Translations under genes and position numbers: made by a program
Part shown: piece by piece, positions 1 to 12,200 of the stretch
How the letters are laid out: each line of letters begins with the position of its first letter
Numbering within the stretch: position 1 is the stretch's first letter
The notes under the pieces: model-generated
What the model was told of the DNA's origin: nothing
The model's input: only the letters and a program-made list of their open reading frames with translations
The model's database searches: none
Assembly (NCBI RefSeq): GCF_026151205.1
Contig: NC_087072.1
Location: 18,057,669-18,121,668, forward strand
DNA: 64,000 nt
Origin: Bolinopsis microptera
Taxonomy: Eukaryota > Ctenophora > Tentaculata > Lobata > Bolinopsidae
Reading direction: 5' to 3'

Positions 1-345
1 AAGTTATTAAAAACGTCCCAAATCAATCTTACCGTCAACAAACTGTTGAAATTGTTCATTCTCAACAGTCGTGTATGGGAGCATCTGATCAATAATCCAT
101 TTCAGGAGCAACTTTTTAGATCTTTTTGACGTTCATCAGTCTAGTAACAGTGGCGCCGCTCCAGACTGCCCCCAGTGTGGGCTGATTAGATGTTGTCAGT
201 TGATACATCGATCTCCGCTCAGCTTCGACTTCATCAGACTTTTGTCTCTTGAGTCTTGACCCTCTGTGATTCACGTATTGCAGTTGCTTCCTTGTGTTTA
301 GAAGGGTGCTTATGTTTCAAATGATCCCATAAAATGGTTACCTGG
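1..345 (-). pseudogene. decayed hAT-family transposase fragment (BED finger end plus following region)
   Basis: Read on the minus strand, the piece at about 335-234 encodes the end of a BED zinc finger (LWDHLKHKHPSKHKEA, with the paired histidines). A one-base frame change then gives a stretch containing TSNQPTLGAVW (about 243-120), and a further frame change gives LKWIIDQMLPYTTVENEQF (about 115-40), the conserved motif that follows the BED finger in hAT transposases. Frame breaks and an internal simple repeat (AGAATT units, about 345-380) show it is dead. It runs off the left edge, so its catalytic domain would lie outside the window. Motif order and spacing match ZBED/hAT proteins; the subfamily is not assigned. 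Confidence 0.72.
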
Positions 346-382
346 ATAATTAGAATTAGAATTAGAATTAGAATCAAATTTA

Positions 383-2507
383 CATAGAGTCCACTAGTAT
401 TTAATATTAGCCTGTACTGGCTCAATAAAATGTGACCTCCAGATCAGTTAAATTAAGGGTGCTGGAAGAATTTGCATAGAGTCCACTAGTATTTAATATT
501 AGCCTGTACTGGCTCAATAAAATGTGACCTCCAGATCAGTAAAATTAGGGGTGCTGGAAGAGCTGCATAGAGTCCACTAGTATTTAATATTAGCCTGTAC
601 TGGCTCAATAAAATGTGACCGCCAGATCAGTAAATTTAGGGGTGCTGGGAGAGCTGCATAGAGTCCACTAGTATTCAATATTAGCCTGTACTGGCTCAAT
701 AAAATGTGACCTCCAGATCAGTTAAATTAAGGGTGCTGGAAGAATTTGCATAGAGTCCACTAGTATTTAATATTAGCCTGTACTGGCTCAATAAAATGTG
801 ACCTCCAGATCAGTAAAATTAAGGGTGCTGGAAGAGCTGCATAGAGTCCACTAGTATTTAATATTAGCCTGTACTGGCTCAATAAAATGTGACCTCCAGA
901 TCAGTAAAATTAAGGGTGCTGGAAGAGCTGCATAGAGTCCACTAGTATTTAATATTAGCCTGTACTAGCTCAATAAAATGTGACCTCCAGATCAGTAAAA
1001 TTAGGGGTGCTGGAAGAGCTGCATAGAGTCCACTAGTATTTAATATTAGCCTGTACTGGTTCAATAAAATATGACCTCCAGATCAGCAAAATTAGGGGTG
1101 CTGGAAGAGCTGCATAAAGTCCACTAGTATTTAATATTAGCTTGTACTGGCTCAATAAAATGTGACCTCCAGATCAGTCAAATTAAGGGTGCTGGAAGAG
1201 CTGCATAGAGTCCACTAGTATTTAATATTAGCCTGTACTGGCTCAATAAAATGTGACCTCCAGATCAGTCAAATTAAGGGTGCTGGAGGAGCTGCATAGA
1301 GTCCACTAGTATTTAATATTAGCCTGTACTGGCTCAATAAAATGTGACCTCCAGATCAGTAAAATTAAGGGTGCTGGAAGAGCTGCATAGAGTCCACTAG
1401 TATTTAATATTAGCCTGTACTGGCTCAATAAAATGTGACCTCCAGATCAGTCAAATTAAGGGTGCTGGAAGAGCTGCATAGAGTCCACTAGTATTTAATA
1501 TTAGCCTGTACTGGCTCAATAAAATGTGACCTCCAGATCAGTAAAATTAGGGGTGCTGGAAGAGCTGCATAGAGTCCACTAGTATTTAATATTAGCCTGT
1601 ACTGGCTCAATAAAATGTGACCTCCAGATCAGTCAAATTAAGGGTGCTGGAAGAGCTGCATAGAGTCCACTAGTATTTAATATTAGCCTGTACTAGCTCA
1701 ATAAAATGTGACCTCCAGATTAGTCAAATTAAGGGTGCTGGAAGAGCTGCATAGAGTCCACTAGTATTTAATATTAGCCTGTACTGGCTCAATAAAATGT
1801 GACCGCCAGATCAGTAAATTTAGGGGTGCTGGGAGAGCTGCATAGAGTCCACTAGTATTCAATATTAGCCTGTACTGGCTCAATAAAATGTGACCTCCAG
1901 ATCAGTAAAATTAAGGGTGCTGGATGAGCTGCATAGAGTCCACTAGTATTTAATATTAGCCTGTACTGGCTCAATAAAATGTGACCTCCAGATCAGTAAA
2001 ATTAGGGGTGCTGGAAGAGCTGCAAAGAGTCCACTAGTATTTAATATTAGCCTGTACTGGCTCAATAAAATATGACCTCCAGATCAGTAAAATTAGGGGT
2101 GCTAGAAGAGCTGCATAGAGTCCACTAGTATTTAATATTAGCCTGTACTAGCTCAATAAAATGTGACCTCCAGATCAGTAGAATTAGGGGTGCTGGAAGA
2201 GCTGCATAGAGTCCACTAGTATTTAATATTAGCCTGTACTGGCTCAATAAAATGTGACCTCCAGATCAGTCAAATTAAGGGTGCTGGAAGAGCTGCATAG
2301 AGTCCACTAGTATTTAATATTAGCCTGTACTGGTTCAATAAAATATGACCTCCAGATCAGCAAAATTAGGGGTGCTGGAAGAGCTGCATAGAGTCCACTA
2401 GTATTTAATATTAGCCTGTACTGGCTCAATAAAATGTGACCTCCAGATCAGTAAATTTAGGGATGCTGGAAGAGCTGCATAGAGTCCACTAGTATTTAAT
2501 ATTAGCC
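383..2507. repeat. 91-bp tandem satellite array, about 23 units
   Basis: The unit runs from GAGTCCACTAGTATTTAATA through TTAGCCTGTACTGGCTCAAT and AAAATGTGACCTCCAGATCA to GGTGCTGGAAGAGCTGCATA, about 91 bp, repeated head to tail about 23 times with few substitutions. Each unit carries an AATAAA hexamer, an SpeI-type ACTAGT and the palindrome TAATATTA. Variant units recur: 'gaccgccag' with 'tattcaat' near 617-680 and again near 1801-1865, and 'ctggttcaat...atgacc' near 1058 and 2332, i.e. 13-14 units apart. No open reading frame spans it. Confidence 0.95.
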
Positions 2508-3383
2508 CCAAAAAAGCGGTCCTGGTCGAGCCTTGGCTTTAACGAGTTGGAAGCAACCAGAGAGATGGTTAGATGTATAAATTTGGGGATTGAAGTGGTT
2601 TGCAATAACCAGAGAGATGTTAAACAAATTGAACAACAGGTTGAACAAAAAAGCATGTGTAAAAAGTTATCGAGTGATAAAATAGGACAAAGGAGGAAGC
2701 ATTGATATGATCTTAGGCAGCTAGACGCTAGCTAGCTCATCGCGGTGTCACATGACTTTAATACCACGATATCATTGGTCATCTATATATCCAATGCGAA
2801 ATATAAATATAGCGCGTTTTTCATGAATTAGTAGCGCCGTACAAAAATTAAGCAGTTTGGAACAAAATTACAAGTTTTCAGTTTACAGAAATATTGAAAC
2901 ATTTCAATTTTTGTTTGCATGAAGCTGAAGGTTCTAATGACTTAATAAAGTCGTTTAGATAATAAAAATACTACAAAGATACCAAGTAAACTCACAGATA
3001 TTGCAACTTGGTTAAAAACAATGCATTTAACTGTTTTGGTGGGGCGCGCGCGCCATCTCAGTCAATTACTCCCATATTTGGTCAAATAGGATAATAGGGA
3101 CGCAGAATATGCGTCCCTCTAAAAAGTCCGATTCCCTTCATGGTATGCCCCTTTTTTCGCCTTCGGCGGCGCGCGCTTCGCGCGCGAAAAGTGGTATGCA
3201 ACGTATGTCAAGCAAAAAGAAGCCTTGGCAAAATTTAGTGATTTACAGAAAAAGTTTTGTTGAGCGTGCTAAAGCACTTTACAGTCGATCTTCGAGGTTG
3301 TTCTAAAAGGCCCCCCACCACTTTGCTCTAACCAGAGCCCTCTCGCTTGCAGTAGCGCGCGACACATGGATATGTGAAACCAC

Positions 3384-3645
3384 CACCCATGACATATAAT
3401 AAAGTTAAACTGCTCCCCTGACGAGATATGGGCGAAAAACTGTCTTTACTTGAGGTTTATAGGGTTAGGATCGATCAAATTGAAAGGTTAGGGTTTCGAA
3501 TAGTTATTCAGGACTTGACGGATGTTACTCCATACACGTCTAAATTTATTCGAAGTAGCGCGCGCCGCTTTCCTTCTCGAAATGTACGATGGCAAGTGCT
3601 ACGAAGTAGCGCGCGCCGGGCCAGACCTTTAACAATGGTCAATTC
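3384..3645. repeat. dispersed repeat modules shared with 61.67-62.20 kb
   Basis: The piece at 3384-3440 (CCATGACATA...ATGGGCGAAAAACTG) resembles 62144-62202. The piece at 3516-3645 (GACGGATGTTACTC, then CGAAGTAGCGCGCGCC and TTAACAATGGTCAA) resembles 61668-61735. Order differs between the two loci, so this looks like rearranged copies of one composite repeat. Confidence 0.65.
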
Positions 3646-3667
3646 GGGACCAGCTAGATAAAACAAC

Positions 3668-3749
3668 TTACCTGGGCACTGGGGACCTCAAGCTATTATG
3701 TTCATAAATAGAGATTCGGTGGAATGACAGGCCAAGCGCGGCCCAGTAA
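3668..3749 (+). repeat. ~80-bp dispersed mini-element, copy 1
   Basis: Runs from TTACCTGGG to CCCAGTAA, ends that are imperfect inverted repeats of each other, with the core GGGACCTCA...TATTATGTTCATAA...GGAATGACAGGC...GCGCGGCC. Two more copies in the same orientation lie at 52775-52852 and 53102-53181. Confidence 0.65.
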
Positions 3750-4132
3750 ATAAAATTAGGTACAGCGATGTGAGACAACGTGCATTTGGAAAAATGATTG
3801 CTGCACGTTGCATCCATCTCCAATCTCTTGTGCAGTACGCGAAATATAAACATCAAAATGTTAGCTGATATACGTTTTTGCTTTTATTACAGGTCTTTTT
3901 GGTCTGCGAGCGCGAAAAAAGGTATACAATTCAACGTACAAAATAAAACTTTTTGAGATAACTCAAAATTTACGTTGCCTCAAATTAATTGTGCTTTAAG
4001 GAATCCCCTTTCATTATTTTGTTTTTTTGTATTGGTGAAATTCTCAACTTTCTTTTGGTATTTTAAAGTTGAAATTTGACTTCATTTATTTGTCATTGGT
4101 TGCGATTTATGCTTTGTCAAAGTTTTTTTAAT

Positions 4133-4260
4133 GAAAGTTAACGGGTGATACTCGTAAAATATTTGTTTCAAGACCGTCGACGAGTCCAAGTCCAACTCGA
4201 CGCGCGTCGCGTCTTGGTAGGTTATAATTATAAACCTACAAAATGAAAGCGAAAGTCTTT
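4133..4260 (-). repeat. dispersed repeat, copy 1 (inverted relative to 53.4 and 62.5 kb)
   Basis: On the minus strand this reads ...ACCAAGACGCG...GACGAGTC...GACGGTC...ATATTTTACGAGTATCACCC..GTTAA. The same module occurs on the plus strand at about 53387-53453 and 62445-62526. Confidence 0.65.
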
Positions 4261-4424
4261 TATATTAACCTATTAACCTATTAAACGCGCATAGGTTATA
4301 TATAAAGAGTGAGACACTTTAGATCATATTTGGGGTACAAAACCATCAATTAAACCACTTACCCATTACCACCATGCAGCCGATTTAGAATAGCTTTGCT
4401 TATTGGCTTCGTCAGAGTTTTGCC

Positions 4425-4537
4425 TAAACTATACCTGGACTATGACGAAAAGGCTAGAGAAGATGGTTGATGGTTTTGCTATACACGAATTTTAAAATGG
4501 CCCTGAACATCAATCAATATCGAGACCATGTCAGCAC
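4425..4537 (+). pseudogene. decayed RTE-like LINE, part 1 (interrupted by a later LINE)
   Basis: CTGGACTATGACGAAAAGGC and the following bases match, in opposite orientation, the LINE relic at 48138-48180, and similarity continues to about 4537. The same element resumes at 5011 after a younger insertion (4546-5010). No frame is intact. Confidence 0.6.
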
Positions 4538-4545
4538 TACAGTCT
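4538..4545. repeat. 8-bp target-site duplication, left copy
   Basis: TACAGTCT is present immediately before the oligo-T start of the inserted LINE and again at 5011-5018 directly after its other end. Confidence 0.8.
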
Positions 4546-5010
4546 TTTCTTTTTTTTTTTTTTAAAGAGAGGCGGGCCTGGTTGGCCCACGAGAGGGATA
4601 TGAAGATGAATGCTTTGCCACCGCTGGGGTATGGCTGGCCTGTGGGAGGATGCCAGTGGATCAAGATGTGTAATCAAGGATGATGGGAAGTGTTGTGGGG
4701 TTGTCCATAGTTAAACGCTTAATGGTGGTTTGAAGTGGTGGAAGAGAGAGGCGAAATAAGACGGCGTTAAAGTTATCGCTATGTAGCACCTGTTCCTTGG
4801 TCCAACTCTCCTGCACCACTAAGCGTTAGTGTGGTTTGGTATAAGTTGACAATGGTGGAGATGCTGGGTATGTCCGAATATGTCATTGACAGAGAGTTAG
4901 TAGTCCCGGAAATATTACCTCTATTTGGGCACTAGCCGGGCACTGTCCGAGAAAGTGTGAACAGTCCTCCTCTTCGTCGCCGCATTTAGGACTAGCACTT
5001 GTGTCTGATT
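4546..5010 (-). mobile_element. 5'-truncated non-LTR retrotransposon (LINE) 3' end with poly(A)
   Basis: On the minus strand the element ends in an A-tail (seen as a T run at 4546-4563) and is flanked by TACAGTCT on both sides, as expected from target-primed reverse transcription. Its first ~100 bp encode SPKCGDEEEDCSHFLGQCP, a Cys-x2-Cys...His...Cys pattern like the zinc-knuckle tail that follows the reverse transcriptase/RNase H in several LINE ORF2 proteins. A one-base shift then continues as FRDY.LSVNDIFGHTQ. The rest would be 3' UTR. 465 bp remain of an element normally several kilobases long. Confidence 0.75.
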
Positions 5011-5345
5011 TACAGTCTGTACTGTGATCTTCCTAAAGGTCAGCTCCAAATAACCCCAACGAAGCCTCAGACTTTGCAGGGTCTTGCTCACACGACATCC
5101 GGAGCTGACACCTGAACAAACTGATCCTCTTGAAAACCGAGTCATTGGGCATACTAATCGGGGGCGACCTTACCTAACACTACTAGATATCCTAAAGAGC
5201 AGATACTGGGCTGAAATCAGTAGATAAGCATAGCTAACTATGAGGACAGTAAGCTGTGGAGAACTGTTGTCAATGGATCTCGGGAATACTACCCGCCTTA
5301 AGTCAAGTAAGTCAAGTCAGTCATACCGAAAAAACCAGTCCCATA
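5011..5345 (+). pseudogene. decayed RTE-like LINE, part 2 (C-terminal end of ORF2)
   Basis: Resumes the element cut at 4537. The plus-strand conceptual protein includes RHPELTPEQTDPLEN and NRGRPYLTLLDILKS, close to RHPELTLNKLIFWKP and TRGRPYLTSTDNLK in the minus-strand LINE at 47.8-48.1 kb. The GRP-x-LT motif is typical of the very C-terminus of RTE-like LINE ORF2. In-frame stops follow (for example after AEISR), so it is inactive. Confidence 0.65.
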
Positions 5346-5349
5346 ACTC

Positions 5350-6290
5350 TTACTGTTTTCTTGATTAAGCCGCTCGGAAATTACACACATACACACATAT
5401 ACACGGATTTTTTTGGGATTATTAGTATAGATAATACGCGCCTTATTAGACAGACTCTTAGAAAGCTGCCAAAGTAATGATCGAGTGAGAGTCGATATTT
5501 GTATCAATTCGGGCAAAGCGTAGACACAAAAATGTGTACCAGTCGAGTGATAAGCAATTAAAATAATCGGGGGAAGTTGTCGCACATTGTCAGGCTTGAT
5601 CGCTCGAAGGAAGCTCAAAGCTTATGAGTAGTGCTATAAGCTCTTAACAGTCAAGGGTGAAAACCGTCCATCGAATAACAGAATAAGAACGAAGTTTTAA
5701 AACGAACGGTAAAGACATTATTATCACTACAATATAACAGCATTTTACTTTATTAGTATTTGTCTTTATCAAAACCTTTAAACTCTCAACAAAACATATC
5801 AAGTCCTTTCTTTTATAACAGTCACTGCCTTTGATAATAAAGATACCAGTTATCAGAAATTATGAATCAGTTATCACATGTATAATAGATCCAATAAACA
5901 ATAAAGGCAAACTTCTACATAATTAAAATAAAATCAGCCAAATCATGAAAATTTTCAAGTTAATGAAACAGCATTGATGAGTAAGCAATATGTATATAAA
6001 TTATAATAGAACATTGAATTTTAACCTAAATAAAAATGTACAAAAATAATCCATGTTCGGTGGAACGTTGTCACAACAATTGTCAGCAATGAGTGCACGT
6101 GACAATGCCCGCGCGCGCGTGTAACACTTGAAGTTTTCTCGACTCTACTACATCCGCACAGACACAACAAAAGCTATGAGTTCTAAAGAGGGCACTTCAA
6201 GGGGCCAGTGGAGGGAACGCTGACTGGAGATAAGAGAGAACATGGTTCCTCCTCCAACCAGCCCCTGATAGGATCTCCTCTGTAGGGTGA
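5350..6290. other. intergenic stretch and probable 3' UTR of the MAGUK gene
   Basis: No convincing coding region. For the minus-strand MAGUK gene that ends at 6291, an AATAAA hexamer (TTTATT on the plus strand) lies at 5749-5754, giving a possible 3' UTR of about 540 bases. An alternating CG run, GCGCGCGCGT, lies at about 6111-6120. Confidence 0.4.
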
Positions 6291-9200
6291 TCAGTAAAAC
6301 CAGTTTACTGGCACCCACTGGGGACTGGTGGACAGTTTGCTGATGCATTCGTACAACTTGCTGTACGTTTCGTCCATGTTGTTGTTCTGGATTATCACGT
6401 CAAAGTAGTGAGAGTATTGCCGTTTCAACCGCTTTGATTCCTCTATAGACTTCTTTAAATCGTTCTCCTGTGATTAAGATGCATTAATAATTTGGCTATA
6501 TTTAGTTGAAACGGAACATGATTAATAATCCCCCTACCATGAATAAACAGTATACTAAAGACAGCGTTAAGACTAAGTGGATACTGAATTCTTGTTTAAA
6601 TGCTTTGATCATGTAATATTGAGGATGAAATCCAACTCACCGAGAAAGCTTTGTTTGGGTTGTCCCGGGCTGATTCTTTGTGCATCTGTACTAAGGTTTC
6701 GAAAGGGGGAGCCTCAATAAAAACTATGTACGGTACGAACTCGGATGTTTTGAGGACTTTAAGAGACTGGGGGTTGACGTCCAATAAGCACATTTTACCA
6801 GACCTGAGAAGTGGAGTTGTCAGTAAGTCTTGTGGTGATAAGTCACGTTACCACACGTTACCACACGTAACGTACAGTATCATCAATTAAAACCTGAAGG
6901 AATTAGAACATTCCCAAAATTCCTAGCAAAGCCCGGATAATATCTCACCTCATGACTTGTCTGATGGAATCAAGTTTGGTGCCGTACAAATGTTTCTCGT
7001 ACTCCCCATATTCCAAATATTTATGGTTAGCAATGTCCTCGTCCATCTTCTCTCGTGTCGTGAACCAGTACCCACAACCATCCTTCTCTCCTGCTCTTAT
7101 GGGCCGAGACGTGTCTGAAACATACTCAATTAGTCAATACTCAAGCAGTTACTGCCACATCTTATGGGTGCTCGATGATGAAGTTTAAGTTCTTAAAAAA
7201 TAATAACTGATAGAGATATTTTCAAGACGATGAAGGGTGCAAATAAATTAATCTATAAGTCAGCAAAGGGAATTTCAAATATGTTCCCAAACAACTCACG
7301 AGGCATGGTGTTTCCGAACTTGTCAGGCTCATTGAGAACAAGTTTACTAATCAGAGACCGTCTCCCTACTCCCTGTGCTCCAATGAGTACCAGGGTCTTC
7401 CGGTCGAAGGGGGGCATCTTGGCCACTTCTTCGTACAAGTTTAGCTCGTGTTGGTCAAAATCTGAAGAAAAAAAGGTAGGAATATTGACATTCGGGTAGC
7501 TGGCGAGAAATTGGGTAGGAGACACAATATTAAAAGTCTTACTTACGGGTGAAGATTTAACAAACCACATGTCCATTCAAAATACATACCTGAGTTTTTG
7601 TTAGCGGAGTAGTTCATTTTCTTGTTCTTCTTTTTCCTCCTGTTAGCGCCGCCACATCCTATAGACGAGGTTTTCTCGTTGTTAGTGTTGTTCTTGCTCG
7701 CCATACGCTGCTCTTGTAGAATCAGACCAGGGATCAGACCTGCTTGTCCTTCACCTCCTTCCATCTTAGCCTGAGATAATTTAATAGTGAACATCTTTTT
7801 TAGACTTTTACAATCAATAAGAACAAATAATTTTCAATTTGAAAATGATAAACGGTTTAATCTAGTTACAAAATCAAAATGCCAGAACTACAGTACCTGC
7901 CACCAATTTGGATCGTCCTGGTTAACAATCTGCAGGATATCCCCCTCATTAAACTTCAGGCCGGCTTCCTTGCACGGTATCAAGTTGTCTGACTTGGGAT
8001 CGTAGTTAAAGTGAGCCTTGACGAACACTTGGCACGCTGGAGCTTGTTCCCGGTACGAGGGTATTATCTTGAGATGAATATCTCCTTCTTCGTCTGAAGA
8101 GAGAGAGAGGGTGTGAAGTGTTTTCATTAGATGAGGCACTTATATCAATTGTGCGGTATTTATGGGAAACGTTTTGTTCTGAAAAGTACATTATACCCAC
8201 CAAAATAAACAAATACTCAGTCGTAACTTACATTTCAACAAATACTCAGACTTACCTTTCAGCATGTGCTGTATAAGTTCAGGTTTGGGTTGTACATCCT
8301 GATTGTTGATAGAAATAATAACATCCCCAATGTGCAGCAGTCTCTGTCTGTCTATCATTCCTCCCGCCAAGATCCTGTGAACCACCACCCGGTCGTCCTC
8401 CTTCTTCAGGGTGATCCCCAGAGGTTCTCCCTTGTTCTTGTGGAGTCCCACCATCCGGTAGATGCTGTGGTTGGTGTTACTGGTGTTATCATTTCCCCCT
8501 ACACTCCTTACGTCCTTCATCTCTGGCAGGGTTTCGTTCTCGTAGTACGTTCTCGATATTATCTCGTCGTGTAGATCGATGAAATCTTCGAAGGTTTCCA
8601 GTAACCCAACCAGTTCCAGGATATTGGCATTGTCTTCTTCAACGTCCAGTCTCTCGTCAAGATAGTCCAGGGTCTGTAACAAGAATTGTTAACTATCAAA
8701 TTAACATCCAAATTAGAGGTGTTATATTTGTTTTGAAAGAAAGAACATTTCATAGTGAGTAGATTAGAGGTCTAAATTTGTTTTGAAAGAGGCGACAAAA
8801 AATGAAATGGTTAAAACTGATAGACCATGTCTGAGTAGGTAGTCTGAGTTACAAGTCTAAGTATACGGTTGGATAATTCCATACTTACATCCTCGAGGGT
8901 GTTTTTAGCGAAGTACTGAGTGGAGTTGGGTGGGACGGTAGCGTTGGAGAGCGTGTGGTAGATGGATCCAAGTGCTATCGTCAGTTTTGATTGTAACATG
9001 TTGTGTACCTGGGTATGTTGACTACGATGAGATCATTGATCGTTACATCATTTTAAAGTATGCAATATGAGTTATGAAAGAATGTAAAAATGTAAATCCC
9101 AAAACTTAAAACCCGCAATCTTTTGTATTAAGTTACTAATCGTAACTGCTATCCACAGCTTAGATGGAGAACATAGCATGATAATTTCTAAAAATTAGCT

Positions 9201-12200
9201 TTTCAACTTTTCAAACAAGGGCATAGAAGGTGCAGAATATCAAACCTTGTGGTACTCCTTATCGGAAGTGGGGGCAGTCTGTTGTATCACATCGAAACTA
9301 TCCAATATCTCCTGGATATCTTGTAAGGAGAACTTATCTGAAAGTAAGGTGTGTTATTTTTCACCGAAAAACTGTACAATTGACCAAATAATAATGGCTA
9401 AAAATAAAATTATAATAAAACTTTTTCCGGCAATCTCGGCTCATGGGTGTGTCCGCGTGAGCATTTATAATTTGACCAAAATTGGATTATAGTTGTATAG
9501 ATCTATACTTAGAGCATTTCTTATCAATGTGAGACAGCGTGGAGAATATGGGATTGCTAATTTGTCGCTTTAATGAATTTGCCTCCTCAAGGCTTATGAG
9601 TTGACTTAAGCCTTAAACTCGAATGTCCTCAATTCTAAATGACAAATATAATTTCTACGCACAGGGACCAGTGTGTATCCTTAATTTATTTTCATATTCC
9701 TTGCACTGTAAATGGTCTAAATACAATATGATGTACTCAAAGCTCTGGTGCGATGTTACACAATATCATACATTCGCAGTTCAGGTCTTCACTCTCCAAA
9801 GCTACACGTCATTTGAGGAGTACATACTGAATTTCCGGACCAACTGTTAACCGTCAAAAGTAAACATTCTAGTGTACAGCGCGTTGAAGATCATACGTTT
9901 AAACGATTAACGGTGTTATTAAGCAGATGAAATTACCGTTGGTAGGATTGGCAGAGTTGGTAGGATGGTTGGTGACAACGTCTTCGAGACTGTTCCTCAT
10001 AAGATAGAAAACTTCATCATCTTCATCGTCCTCCTCCAAGTCTTCAGGTAAAGGGGACACTCTGAAATCATCATCTTCCTCGTCACTGACTTGCTCTGTA
10101 ACTGCCTCGCACTCCAGCAGAGATGTCATCAGAGATGTCACCTGCAGCTCTGAGTTGAGGATCGAGTCGAACCCGTTCAGGACCTGCTGAGAGTCCAAGG
10201 CGGAGCTGGAGGGGGCCGGTGAAAGGTTGTCAGAAGGACTGTCGAAGACTGGAATATCTTCGTAGTCAGTAGCTGACGGGACTCTTGCAGCTACCGGCTC
10301 TGGGAGTGGGAGCGATGATCGGCGAGCTATGAAGTTATCAACGGACTTCGCAAACTCTGAGATAGGTTGGTCTTCGAATATCTTGTTGAAAGGGTTGCCC
10401 TCATCAGGTACCAGATCACGTTTCCTAAGCCCAAACAATGGTTTCAGTTTTGAAAGGATCGTGAGAGAGGCACTTCTATTCCTACGTTTGGGCGGATTTA
10501 ATCCTTCATTCGAGGCAGAGGTTGAGTCACCGTAGCCCGAATCTCGAGAACTCTTGCTACTATTATTTTTAAAGGGGCATTCCGAACACTCGGAGTTGTT
10601 AGAACTCAAGATAGTGCGGATAGGGAGGGCTGAGGTGGCAATAGGAGGAGCAGTTACAGGAGCGATAATCGCAATAGCAGGAGCAGGAGGAGCAGGAGCA
10701 ATTATCTCAGGAATGGGAATTGCAGGAACCTTCGGTGCATGAGGTTTAGGGACAATTTCTAGGAGAGACGTAGAAGCTGTAAGGGTTGCAAGAAAGTCAT
10801 CTTTAGTCATCTTGTCAGCTTTAGTCATCTTGTCTTTCTCATTGAAATTGTTGCACTTGTTAGAAACAAAAGTTTCACTTTTTTGGAGGTAAGCCTGCAG
10901 ACTCTCGTTGAGGTCAGAGGAAGATTTGCTCGTTATATGAGCGTTGATAACATCAGCGTATTCGCTGAGCGGTCTGACTCCTTGCTCCAGGTCCCCGACG
11001 ACAGAGCCATCAGGAGTACAGTCCAATGGGTTTGATGCAAACCGTTGCTTTATCAGTCGCATGCAGTACGACTTGTTCGTCTGTTGAAAAAACGTGCGCA
11101 CCTTCTCTTGCAACTCTTTATTACCGTCAAATACAAAAGAGAGGGAATTTCTCTTCTCGATCTCGGGAAAAGCACAGGGAAGAACACAATGGTCGGATAA
11201 GTATTTCCTACCAACTCTCTTAAACAGATCTTTGACCTCATTTAAATCCCGGAAAGCAGGCCCTGCACCTGTTCCATCAAGTGAATGATGTCTTCTTTGT
11301 CTAGCCCTCCTCGCCGAAAAAAGATCTGGACTTCGGAGAGGGTGATCCTGTTGCTCCTGAGGAACAGTTGAATCTGTTTTCTGAAGTGGCCTAGAGTGGA
11401 TAAGCGCCTCAACTACTTCAGTTTTATGAGAGTGTGGTCTCTGATTCTCCCGATATGCTGGCTGTCCAACAGGAATATCACTTGATGTATTCCTGATCGC
11501 TTCAACTCCATCACCGCGCTCTGGAAGGAGGTCTAGTGAGGGACGGGATGGGATGCTCGCACTGGGCTCTGAGGAAATGGTGTCTCTGTCAGTAACTAAA
11601 GTCAGATCCTCTTGGTCCGAATATTTTAACCTATTGTCATGCGTTCTCTGTAAATTCCTAAATTCATGCAAAGCTATATGATTGACCTGCAACGACTTCG
11701 ACCGTCTGATATAGTTCAGGTACGAAACAGGTGGGTGGTTTCCCGAGCATATAGCAAGAGTTGATGGTAATCGAGCCCTTGGATGGGTATTGGGAGAATA
11801 ACGGGGGCTGGGTAGCTTTTCCACACCGTCATCCTCCTGTGGAGAACTTCCCACACAAGGCTGCGAGCACATTCTGTGCCGGTGCCGAGCTTTTCTCATC
11901 AGAGAATGCTGAAGGACAAAGTCATCAGGACCATTGAAATTGTTACCTGAGCTATCGTGAGTGTTGTTCTGTGCATTTCGAGATGTAGGGTTCCGCACAC
12001 TAAATCCTAATGAGGAGGATGATCGTCTCTTCACGTACGTTTTACAGTTCACAGTTGGTTTTGCTTGTCCAGCTCTGTTAGTCTCGTTGTCAGGAGAAGG
12101 AGTTGTTCGTAATGAGTTATCAGGAGGAGTAACAGGAGCAGATGGTTCTGACTGCGTAGGAGAAGAATCTCCTGAAGACACTTGATATTTTTCAGGAACA

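Larger units (their letters stand above)
2508..4425. other. no gene recognised; GC-rich hairpins and dispersed repeat modules
   Basis: I see no supported coding region. The stretch holds a perfect hairpin GGGACGCA...TGCGTCCC at about 3097-3117, two adjacent GC-rich hairpins (CGCCTTCGGCG and CGCGCGCTTCGCGCGCG) at about 3160-3189, and modules shared with 53 kb and 61.6-62.6 kb (see separate entries). Confidence 0.6.

Noticed and set aside
383-2507. Possible CRISPR-like array
   Set aside because: Units are contiguous 91-bp tandem copies with no unique spacers, in animal DNA.
5298-5618. 106-residue minus-strand frame
   Set aside because: It overlaps the plus-strand LINE end at 5011-5345 and has no domain.
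6641-6803. MPP5 (PALS1) or MPP3/MPP7 as the identity of the MAGUK
   Set aside because: The block LDVNPQSLKVLKTSEFVP and the PDZ start MVGLHKNKGEPLG fit MPP2/MPP6; the C-terminus PQWVPVNWFY also agrees.
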